Shown: one piece after another, positions 52,398-60,875 of the stretch | Layout: every line of letters starts with the position of its first letter | Numbering within the stretch: position 1 is the first letter of the stretch | Assembly (NCBI GenBank): GCA_024399065.1 | Contig: JAKSIB010000005.1 | Span: 62,001-126,000, forward strand | Source: Fibrobacter sp. | Lineage (GTDB): Bacteria > Fibrobacterota > Fibrobacteria > Fibrobacterales > Fibrobacteraceae | Direction: 5' to 3' | DNA length: 64,000 bases | Made by a program: the position numbers and the translations under genes | Notes under the pieces: generated by a model | What the model saw: the letters and a program-made list of their open reading frames with translations, nothing else | The model's database searches: none | What the model was told of the DNA's origin: nothing

Positions 52398-55300
52398 ATG
52401 GCAGAACCATTATTTGATTTTGAACAATGCTACCTAAACAAGGTGTTACATACTGAGATCAATGTAGATATCAGTGGGTTGAACCTGAAGTCTAATCCAA
52501 GTTCTACTGCGGATAATGAAGATGGTAGCGCTGATGAAGTGAACATGAACCAGTACATTACAAATAATGTGATGTACCGTGTTTCTCGAATGGTTGTGAC
52601 GACTGCAGCTGGTTCTTTTATTGCTGGCGAACAGGATACCATACGTTTTAATATCACTTACCAGAATCCTGACAATCCTAGCGATGATTCGACCGCTTCC
52701 CCGGATACCCCTAAGTCTGCCGCAGAACTTGAAGGTGAAGATTTTGATGATATGACCAAGATGTATCGAAATGTATACACTGGCATTGGGTATTCAATCG
52801 ATGATTTGTGCGCAGCCGATATTTTGCACATACCCGAATCAAAACGCATGATGGAACCTACGCTGATTAATAGCGGTGTACAGGAAGATGGTATTACCCG
52901 ATTGAAGATCACATTTAGGCACGAAAGTAATGGTGCAATGACTAATGATCCTGTAAGTCAGGTTGTTATTTATGTAACACCTCGATTTAGATTGCAGAAT
53001 CCGTATTTGGCTGCACTTAGCCGCAATAATCATCCTGCATATGGAACAGATTTTGATTCGGCACCATATTATGCGGTTCCGTCGCAGAGCCCTGCGTTTA
53101 CAAACGTTGATCAGAATATATGGCATATGAAATCAGTCAAGGATTTGCAGCGTCTGTATGGTGCGATTGGCCTGATGGATTCAGGCGAACGTTATCCGGG
53201 CTTTGAATGGTATTCGGATCAGCAATCGTCGGACCCTACCGCTGTTATTTGGTATGATACTTTCAGGCATCGTATAAAGGCTATGGCTGATATCATGAAT
53301 GAATATGGGATCGGTATTGATGTCACGTATTATGATGATAATTATAAAGATGAAAAGCCTGACACTTTAAAGGACGCCACAAAGGCTGAATGGAAACGAA
53401 ACCCGTTTAGAGCCCAGTCAAAACATTATAAATATTTGATGGCATTGGATAAGCTGGATTGGACAAAGACATATATTCCGACTAATGCTACGTTCTCACA
53501 GGTCTATGGAAGCGGTGCCTTGAAAAAATTCTTTGACAAGGCATTAGAGAGAGGCGTTATAGCTGACATGAGTGGAAGTGGTGTGACTGCCGTTGTACCG
53601 AATATGGTGGATGTTTTCAAGTCATACTATTATCAGGCGAATGAATTGGCGGATGCTTTCAACAGCAAGTATTTTAGCTTGTATGGAAAGTTAATGGATT
53701 TTAAGGGAGTCCAGACATTCATGAGTTCATCGCTAAAGCGGAAGTTACGCAAAGAGCGATTGGCCTATAAGGTTAGTGCTGTTGATGAAGGACTCAGTCC
53801 ATCTTTTGCTGTTGATTTGACGTCATTCTATAAAATGCTACTGAGTAGTGGAGTTAATGGCAATTATGCTACTGATTGGAAAACTGGTTCGACAACGCTT
53901 GATAAATCTAATCAGTCTGGGCACATATTGCCACGAGCGTTATCACAGTGCTATGAGATATCCCGTGTGGTTCATATAGACTTGTCTGATCAGACTAGTC
54001 CTAAAATGGTGTTTGAAACGTATCCGGCTGATTTGTTAGTGACATCAAATAAAAAAACATCTGATGTACGTGATTTGCTGTATTCGACTACCGCAGACCG
54101 AATTCGTAGCCATACGATGGGCGCCGATTCCGTATATTATGACTGGGTTATTGATACGGAAGAAATGACGTTGGATGAAGTAAAGGAACAACTGGCGGAA
54201 TATTATACGTCAGTATATAATAAGCTTCGTGACCTTGATGACGATGATGAAGGCTATGCCATATTTTATCCAAACGAAGTTGTTGTAAATATTTATGATC
54301 CTGAAGATACATCATCTGATAATGACGATAAGGATATCATTCAAGTTAATATTCCATATTCAGAAACGGCTTCATTGCATGCCGAAGTAATGCCGACGTT
54401 TGATGAATTAAAAAGATATGCGGTAGAGGCGTATAATGTTCAGCATAATCAAAAACCGGCCAACGCCAGTGAAACGTATGGGTTAGTTGAATTTAATGGT
54501 TCGTGCTTACAGTATATAAAGAAGTGCATCGCATACATGAATGCGTTGACTGATCCAAGTACGGTTGCCGATATGGATGTCAAAACAATTGCGTGTGATC
54601 TTACTGAGGATGCTAATCGTACGTATCAGGTCATCAAATGGTCTGAATGTAGTACGCCGGGTAATCCGATTTCATATCTCGATTATGACCCATGCTATAA
54701 AATAGAAGAAAACGTAAGTAAACTAACGAATCTAGATATCGACCATTGTGTTAATTTTGCTGAAGATACTATGGCTGAAGTCATTGATGAAATTGAAAGT
54801 ATTTTGACGCTTCAGTCGTTAGTGTTAGGGGCGGCATATCTTGTGTGGGCTAAGGTTCGTGTCAAACATTTGGAACGTGAATATAACAGACTCATGAATA
54901 TCATTGATAAGATCAAATGGTATCAGTTATATACAAATGAATCTGTATTCGAAAACAAGACGTTTGTTGGCGATAGGGGTAAGTTTGGCAATAAACTGTA
55001 TATTCACATGCCGGGCCGACTGTTTGTTCCGGTTGAAATGTACAAGAAAGTGCGTAAGAAGTATAAGGTCCTCGGATTTTTTACCAGACATAGAATGGTT
55101 AAGGAATCTATTGGTGTTCGATGGGCGGAAATTAAATTTGTTGATAATAATGTATTCTCCGCATACCCGATTAATAATAATGAAACACGCCAATTCTATC
55201 CGATTGGAAAGTATGCTACGATAACTAAGGCTACTTTATCGGAGGATACCAAGTCTGGTATTCTTGCTGGCAGTCATACATTGTTTACATTTGACGTACC

Positions 55301-57449
55301 GTTAGAAGATGATCCTGATTTGCATTTGACTGGCGGCGATATAACAAAGTTTACTCATGGTGATTTGGTGATGACTGACGCCGACGGTGTCGAATACGGC
55401 GTTGTCTATAAAAATAACTCACAGGTGTTTACGAGTTTTGATGTTGACTTGGATGAATTTGTGTCTGGTGAACAGGTATTTGTTCATGGAATTTATGTGC
55501 CGTTGGATCCAACTGAATCGAATGATGACCAGTCTTCCATTCGTGTTGAATATAAAATGCCGTACATCCCGACGGATAGTGAAATTAAACGTTGGGCATT
55601 TATGAATTATGGACCGTTCGACCAAAGCAAGTATGCTGAACAGAGTCGAGAGGTTCCGGCGGATGGTACCCGTCCTGATGGCTGGCGTATATTTAGACCG
55701 AGTTCAAAACGAATTGGCGATCTTCGAGCCAGTATGGGTATTTATGATGCGGTTGCTATTTTAATGGGTATTTTGCGAAACCACTATGGCGCCAATCGTG
55801 TCGAACTGATCGAAACTATGCGTTCATTAGATGATCAGGAACGTATTTGCAGCGGTTCGGAGGAAAGTAAGTTCCTATCTTGGCATAATTATGGGTTGGC
55901 TGTTAAAATTATGATCAATGACGCCGAAACCGGTATGCCGATTCAGGATAAGACTGAAGATTGGTGGGATTTGATTAACATTGCTGAAGCCTTTACCGAA
56001 GCTTGCCGTAATGGAGCATTTGGTAAGCCTTTGAATGTGGTGTGGTGCGGCCGTTTGGTTATGGGTGCAAATAACTTTGTGTGGGAATTTTTACCTATTG
56101 GTGTCGGCCATAAGGATGCGCCTAAATTCCGTGAGGCTCTGTTGAATCAGGAAGACCCTGTTGCTTCTTTTGGGTATATAGATGTTGATGCGGCTGGGTT
56201 TGTGTATGATCGCAAACCGACTGATAAGGTTCCGTACGTGCTTAGTGGCGGGACTGTGTATAAAAATGCCGAAATAATCAATGGCCATCATTATGTAAGT
56301 CCTAAGAATATTCGTAATTATACAACACCGCATAATTTGGTGTTGCTGAATATACTCGAATTTTTGAATTTGGTGGAAACTAAGATGGGGGCAAATGGGT
56401 CCAAGCTAGAAAACGGGGCGACAATGTCGAGCTGGATGGCTTTGAATCCTGAATCTTACCGTCAGCTTATCATGTATTTTGGTATGACCGGAAGTATTTC
56501 TGCTGCTAAGGCTTTGATTGGTGGCGAATATGTTGAACGATATCAAAATATTGTGGATACTAAGTTCTCTGAAAATTATGTTGTCATGGTAAAGCAGTTC
56601 CTCGGTAATTTGTATGATGACGCTAAGGTACTGATCAATGATATCGGTGATGGTGGTGCATGGATTTCGCTGCGTGATGGTAAGATTCATGTTAAGGTTA
56701 CCGATATGATACCTGACTATAATATGAGTTTTAAACAGCATTTCCATGGAACACAACAGGTAACTCCGTCTAAGCGGCTTCAGGGTATGTGGGTGAAGGG
56801 TGTCTTCTATACGACAGAAGAACTTGAAGCGATGAATTATGAAGTCGAGACCGTAAGCGAATATGCCGTTATCAAGGGATATGGTGTCGATGGCGAGGTA
56901 GAAGGTGGCGATGCTATGACACTCCATGCTTTGCTCGCTTCTCAGATCAAGAAAGAGTTCGATAAAGTAAGGTCTCAGTTTAATGACTATGGCGGCCAAT
57001 TGATGTTTGACCATTATGTTGATGGCCCGAATTATAAAATGGCAACCATGCTGGAAAATGAATTTGGTTTGATTGTAGCACAGGATTTGATGTCATTTGA
57101 TCGTCTGCGTGCTATGATGAATCGAGGCATTATCAATAGCAATGCGCAGATTTCAACTGATGGTACGGTTAACGGAGCCGGCGTCAATGAAGAGGATAGT
57201 ATCAGCGACATAGATAACTGGGGTACTAAAAATAATGGCGATGATGGCGGATATGGCAATGAACAGATGCCAGAATCTATTTACGAAAAGGTCGTATCTA
57301 ATGCCATGCTGAGCGGGGCCCGATATGCTAAGCTTACCGGCGAACATGTACAGGTTAATGCTCGTGTATCCAGTATGACTATTGAACAGATGTACAAACG
57401 AATCCAGCAGGGTCGTTCGTACGTTGCCAATGATATTTTGAGCCGTTAA
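52398..57449 (+). CDS. Very large virion protein with degenerate M15-peptidase-like region
   Basis: This 1683-residue protein is expressed from a late promoter and is probably part of the tail or baseplate. Around residues 1110-1240 it resembles M15/VanY peptidases: a helix with ILRNHYGANRVELIETMRS, then SWHNYGLAVKI and later WEFLPIGVGHKD. In active enzymes the motif is SxHxxGxAxD; here the Asp is Lys, so a zinc site is probably lost and the domain may bind peptidoglycan or be structural. A hydrophobic segment near residues 790-815 (SLVLGAAYLVWAKV) is followed by a basic helix. The C-terminal 60 residues carry Asn/Gly/Asp-rich linkers. The rest is not recognised. Confidence 0.7.
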   Translation: MAEPLFDFEQCYLNKVLHTEINVDISGLNLKSNPSSTADNEDGSADEVNMNQYITNNVMYRVSRMVVTTAAGSFIAGEQDTIRFNITYQNPDNPSDDSTASPDTPKSAAELEGEDFDDMTKMYRNVYTGIGYSIDDLCAADILHIPESKRMMEPTLINSGVQEDGITRLKITFRHESNGAMTNDPVSQVVIYVTPRFRLQNPYLAALSRNNHPAYGTDFDSAPYYAVPSQSPAFTNVDQNIWHMKSVKDLQRLYGAIGLMDSGERYPGFEWYSDQQSSDPTAVIWYDTFRHRIKAMADIMNEYGIGIDVTYYDDNYKDEKPDTLKDATKAEWKRNPFRAQSKHYKYLMALDKLDWTKTYIPTNATFSQVYGSGALKKFFDKALERGVIADMSGSGVTAVVPNMVDVFKSYYYQANELADAFNSKYFSLYGKLMDFKGVQTFMSSSLKRKLRKERLAYKVSAVDEGLSPSFAVDLTSFYKMLLSSGVNGNYATDWKTGSTTLDKSNQSGHILPRALSQCYEISRVVHIDLSDQTSPKMVFETYPADLLVTSNKKTSDVRDLLYSTTADRIRSHTMGADSVYYDWVIDTEEMTLDEVKEQLAEYYTSVYNKLRDLDDDDEGYAIFYPNEVVVNIYDPEDTSSDNDDKDIIQVNIPYSETASLHAEVMPTFDELKRYAVEAYNVQHNQKPANASETYGLVEFNGSCLQYIKKCIAYMNALTDPSTVADMDVKTIACDLTEDANRTYQVIKWSECSTPGNPISYLDYDPCYKIEENVSKLTNLDIDHCVNFAEDTMAEVIDEIESILTLQSLVLGAAYLVWAKVRVKHLEREYNRLMNIIDKIKWYQLYTNESVFENKTFVGDRGKFGNKLYIHMPGRLFVPVEMYKKVRKKYKVLGFFTRHRMVKESIGVRWAEIKFVDNNVFSAYPINNNETRQFYPIGKYATITKATLSEDTKSGILAGSHTLFTFDVPLEDDPDLHLTGGDITKFTHGDLVMTDADGVEYGVVYKNNSQVFTSFDVDLDEFVSGEQVFVHGIYVPLDPTESNDDQSSIRVEYKMPYIPTDSEIKRWAFMNYGPFDQSKYAEQSREVPADGTRPDGWRIFRPSSKRIGDLRASMGIYDAVAILMGILRNHYGANRVELIETMRSLDDQERICSGSEESKFLSWHNYGLAVKIMINDAETGMPIQDKTEDWWDLINIAEAFTEACRNGAFGKPLNVVWCGRLVMGANNFVWEFLPIGVGHKDAPKFREALLNQEDPVASFGYIDVDAAGFVYDRKPTDKVPYVLSGGTVYKNAEIINGHHYVSPKNIRNYTTPHNLVLLNILEFLNLVETKMGANGSKLENGATMSSWMALNPESYRQLIMYFGMTGSISAAKALIGGEYVERYQNIVDTKFSENYVVMVKQFLGNLYDDAKVLINDIGDGGAWISLRDGKIHVKVTDMIPDYNMSFKQHFHGTQQVTPSKRLQGMWVKGVFYTTEELEAMNYEVETVSEYAVIKGYGVDGEVEGGDAMTLHALLASQIKKEFDKVRSQFNDYGGQLMFDHYVDGPNYKMATMLENEFGLIVAQDLMSFDRLRAMMNRGIINSNAQISTDGTVNGAGVNEEDSISDIDNWGTKNNGDDGGYGNEQMPESIYEKVVSNAMLSGARYAKLTGEHVQVNARVSSMTIEQMYKRIQQGRSYVANDILSR

Positions 57450-57463
57450 AACCTGAGCTGACG

Positions 57464-57471
57464 TATAAACT
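57464..57471 (+). promoter_or_regulatory. Late-promoter motif TATAAACT
   Basis: CGTATAAACTGTAAT lies 19 bases before the 539-residue gene. Confidence 0.7.
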
Positions 57472-57490
57472 GTAATAAAAACGGTATTAT

Positions 57491-59110
57491 ATGTCAGCTA
57501 GAGTCATTATTAAGAAATATACAGGTAAGGATGGCGATTTTGGCACAGAAGTGTCATCTATCGGCTTAAAGCGTATTGATACATGTGTGCCTTCAGTATA
57601 TAGTTCTGAAGGATTGGCTCATCCGGGTGAACCGGGGAAGACTATTCCTGCTGATGATGCTAGTGACGCACGTATGTACTGTATCTATCGTCCGGATACT
57701 ATGGATTGTCATGCATATTCGATGGAAAGTGTATTTAAGATCCATTTAATCGAGGCGCCGGATGTTCAGTTGAGTAATATTCGAATTTACCCGGTAGGTG
57801 AAAGACCACGTAATCCGCATCCAGCGATTCTACGAATCGGAAATTCGATTTCATATTCAAGGCCGACAGACAAGAAATCTTCGATTGCGGTTAATGACAT
57901 CTGGGATTATAGCAAGGAACATCCATTCTACCTGACAGTGAGCGGTGTATATGGACAGTGCCCGGATCCTCAGCTAGGCAAGACCGATTATGTTGTCGAA
58001 TATAAGGATTTTGGCTATGGAAATGTGATCTGTCTTGATGGTGTTCGACAGCTTCTTGTTCCGGTTGCTACACGAAGCGATAAGGATCAGGATATTGTCG
58101 TTACGTTTAGGGATAATACATTCTTACCGGCCGATGCTGGGTTCTCTTGTATTGAATTTAGGGCTGCCGTCGAAGATGTCCATCATCCGGGTCTGCTGAT
58201 TCCGGGTGATGTAATTCCAGCAAAGTATGTTGAACTTGATCGTGTGACTGAGGCTGATGGTCGTGTTCGCCCGTATATTAAGCTGAAAGTTAAGGTTAAG
58301 GACGAAGGCATTGATATGATGTCGACAGAACCCGATAATCCATTCCGTTATGGCTTGTTCTATAAGATTCCGGGTGACGACACCGATCCTCGTTTTAATA
58401 CAGGTCATCAGATCATGTGGGTATATATGGATGGGGTTACACCGGGTATGGGTAGTCCGTCATTTGTACCTATTGGCTACGATCCGAACAAGAATCCGCA
58501 TGAGCTGGTGTGGAATAAGTGGTTTACACAGTCTGTAAACGACTCCAATTCGCATGTACTTGATGAAAGTTTGATTGCGCCGCCGGAAAAGCCTGTGGAA
58601 TATTACGACATTGAAGTATTGCCTGACCCTGATTGCCATGGACACATGAGTTACGTTGTTAATGGGGTATTCAGACCACATTTGCATTTTGAAATTAACA
58701 AGATTTACCGCTTCAAGAATCACTCGGGGGCCCAGTTCCCGCTTCGATTCATCGGAAATCCGCATTCACCTGTCGCAAATGCGGTGGATGATGTTATTAC
58801 CGATGGCGTGATTGTTCTAAACGGATGTACCAATAATGAGGAACTTATTGTGAATCCAGAGGCTATCTTGAAGGCTGGTAAATGCGTTAACGCATATCAG
58901 TGTGTTTGTCATCCGGCGTTGGGAAATCATGTGTTCAACCATCAGTTGTTCATGTGCGGGCAGTATAATATGAAGCGTGTGAACGGCGGGATCTATAACC
59001 CGCTCCTTGCTGGCGAGACTGATTATGTCTATCTGCAGCTGGATGTTGCTGGTGATACCGATCCGGGTTATTGCGTGCCTGACATCATGATCGAATATGA
59101 CGAAAATTAG
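57491..59110 (+). CDS. Virion-like protein with cupredoxin-like C-terminal domain
   Basis: This 539-residue protein is beta-rich throughout. The C-terminal part (about 375-539) resembles a cupredoxin: a strand pair HLHFEINKIYRFKNHSGAQF and, later, YQCVCHPALGNHVF, where Cys and His sit as in the copper loop (Y-x-C-x-x-H). Further His residues lie in HGHMSYVV and FNHQLFM. Whether it binds copper cannot be told. The first 370 residues are not recognised but look like stacked beta domains. Its own late-promoter motif supports a structural role, such as a tail or capsid decoration protein. Confidence 0.6.
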   Translation: MSARVIIKKYTGKDGDFGTEVSSIGLKRIDTCVPSVYSSEGLAHPGEPGKTIPADDASDARMYCIYRPDTMDCHAYSMESVFKIHLIEAPDVQLSNIRIYPVGERPRNPHPAILRIGNSISYSRPTDKKSSIAVNDIWDYSKEHPFYLTVSGVYGQCPDPQLGKTDYVVEYKDFGYGNVICLDGVRQLLVPVATRSDKDQDIVVTFRDNTFLPADAGFSCIEFRAAVEDVHHPGLLIPGDVIPAKYVELDRVTEADGRVRPYIKLKVKVKDEGIDMMSTEPDNPFRYGLFYKIPGDDTDPRFNTGHQIMWVYMDGVTPGMGSPSFVPIGYDPNKNPHELVWNKWFTQSVNDSNSHVLDESLIAPPEKPVEYYDIEVLPDPDCHGHMSYVVNGVFRPHLHFEINKIYRFKNHSGAQFPLRFIGNPHSPVANAVDDVITDGVIVLNGCTNNEELIVNPEAILKAGKCVNAYQCVCHPALGNHVFNHQLFMCGQYNMKRVNGGIYNPLLAGETDYVYLQLDVAGDTDPGYCVPDIMIEYDEN

Positions 59111-59137
59111 CGTTCCGAGAAAAAAATAAGGGACATA

Positions 59138-59145
59138 TATAAACT
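59138..59145 (+). promoter_or_regulatory. Late-promoter motif TATAAACT
   Basis: ATATAAACTTTT lies 48 bases before the preferred ATG (59194) of the acidic scaffold-like gene. Confidence 0.65.
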
Positions 59146-59193
59146 TTTAGAAAATTAATAGCCATTGTGGCTGACAGGATAAAGGGAAATACT

Positions 59194-60756
59194 ATGGCAA
59201 ACCTAGAAAACCGTAATAAAAAGGCCATTCTGGACATCTTCTCTCTTGAAGATGCAAGGGGTGTGTGCGAAGCATTGGGTGGTCAGATGGACATGTCTGC
59301 ACCAGTAGAAGATGATACTGAATATACGCTCGATGATATGATGACCGTTAATCCGTCCCCGGATCAGACTTTTGGTGAGTCTTTCATGCAGGGTGAAGAT
59401 GATATGGCATCTCAGGAAACCCAGAAATTTGTTATTGACGAATTTGCTAAGGAAGCTGCTAAGATTCCGGGTAGTACAATCGAAGTAAGCGATATTCCGG
59501 CTCTTGCAACTGTTATTCAGGCCCAGAACGGCATTAAGGGTGATGTCGCTGGCTTCCTTGAAAAGACTATGATGGCTGCTGAACAGCGTCTAACCGCACA
59601 GAATACATCTGACGCATTGCCGGATGGTGCTAGTGCTGCTGACGAATTTGGTGGCGCCAGTGCTGAACCTGTTGATATGGGCATGGGTATGGGTGAAACC
59701 GTTCCTGAAATGGAACCTATTGCTCCTTCTGCAGAACCCACGTTGACTGCTAATGACGATGACGCCCTGAATCTGGATAATTTTGGCTTGGACGAAACTG
59801 ATCCAGCAGGTGCTCCTGCCGAAGATGCAACTGATGATTTGTTGAGCGGCCTTGATGATGCTGATTTCGCTGATGACCTTGGTGACACTGCTGAACTGAC
59901 CGAAACACCTGCTGAGGACGAAGCTCCTGCCGAAGAAGAAAAGCCTGCGGCCGAAGAAGACGAAAAGCCTGCTGAAGAAGAAAAGCCAGCTGAAGAATCT
60001 GATGAAGATGACGCTTTGTTTAGCGGTCTTGATGGTGATGACGAAGAACCGGGTGATGATGATTTTAAGCTGGAAAGCGTTTATACATCTGACAGCCCTG
60101 TATTGGAAACCACAGGCACTGCTCCGGCTGAAGCACCTGCCGCTGAAGTTCCGGCTGAAGAAACCCCGGTTGAAGAAGCTCCTGCTGAAGACGCTCCGGC
60201 TGAAGAAGCTCCGGCTGACGGTGCTGAAAGTTTTGACGAATGCTCTGCTAAGGAAATCAGTGAATGTAAAGCAAAGTTGGAATCGATTCGTGCAAATTAC
60301 ATGGCTAAGTATACCGCTGACCGTGTTGCTTCTCTTGTTGAATCGTATCAGCGTGAACATGCACACGCCGAAAAGCTTGCTAAGTTGGAATCGATTGTTT
60401 CTAATTTCAAGCATAATGAACAGGTTCGTGCTTCTGTTGACGCCAAGAATGCTAAGCTGGAATCTATCGTAGCTAACTATGCTGCCAAGGCAAATGCAAA
60501 GAAGACTGCTGTTGTTGAAGGCATTAGCAAGGCTTCTGCTGCCAAGGCTTCCACTGCTAAGGCATTTGTTGAAAGCGCTACTGCACGACATGAATCGCAT
60601 CTCGAAGTTCAGCGTAAGCTCAATGCTATTGTAGAAGGCGTGAAGGCTAATAAGAGCGTTCAGAAGAAGCTCGATGCTTTAGTTGAAAGTGTTGCTGCTA
60701 AGACTGATCTTCAGAAGAAGCTCGATGCCATTGTTGAAAGCGTTAAGCGTTCTTAA
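59194..60756 (+). CDS. Acidic scaffold/core-like protein with repeated VES/VEG sites
   Basis: This 520-residue protein has three zones: an N-terminal acidic region, a long Glu/Ala/Pro/Asp-rich disordered centre (about 170-345) with many PAEE units, and a Lys/Ala/Glu-rich helical C-terminus (about 345-520). The C-terminus repeats short sites LVES, VVEG, FVES, IVEG, LVES and IVES every 15-35 residues, plus KLESI three times. T4-type prohead proteases cut after Glu in (L/I)xE-A/G, so these could be cleavage sites in a scaffold or internal core protein. ATG 59194 has AAAGGG before it and is preferred to GTG 59167. A terminator follows. Confidence 0.65.
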   Translation: MANLENRNKKAILDIFSLEDARGVCEALGGQMDMSAPVEDDTEYTLDDMMTVNPSPDQTFGESFMQGEDDMASQETQKFVIDEFAKEAAKIPGSTIEVSDIPALATVIQAQNGIKGDVAGFLEKTMMAAEQRLTAQNTSDALPDGASAADEFGGASAEPVDMGMGMGETVPEMEPIAPSAEPTLTANDDDALNLDNFGLDETDPAGAPAEDATDDLLSGLDDADFADDLGDTAELTETPAEDEAPAEEEKPAAEEDEKPAEEEKPAEESDEDDALFSGLDGDDEEPGDDDFKLESVYTSDSPVLETTGTAPAEAPAAEVPAEETPVEEAPAEDAPAEEAPADGAESFDECSAKEISECKAKLESIRANYMAKYTADRVASLVESYQREHAHAEKLAKLESIVSNFKHNEQVRASVDAKNAKLESIVANYAAKANAKKTAVVEGISKASAAKASTAKAFVESATARHESHLEVQRKLNAIVEGVKANKSVQKKLDALVESVAAKTDLQKKLDAIVESVKRS

Positions 60757-60783
60757 TTAACTAAACAGATTTTATCCTGTTAA

Positions 60784-60812
60784 AATGGCGTCCCGTATCG
60801 GGGCGCCATTTG
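60784..60812 (+). terminator. Terminator-like hairpin
   Basis: AAATGGCG and CGCCATTT enclose a further TCCC/GGGG stem. The trailing T-run is short. Confidence 0.75.
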
Positions 60813-60844
60813 TGTTTGAACTAATTTAAACAACATTGAAAACT

Positions 60845-60852
60845 TATAAACT
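60845..60852 (+). promoter_or_regulatory. Late-promoter motif TATAAACT
   Basis: TTATAAACTGTAG lies 23 bases before the 736-residue gene. Confidence 0.73.
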
Positions 60853-60875
60853 GTAGAATAACTAAGGGTTTACAC

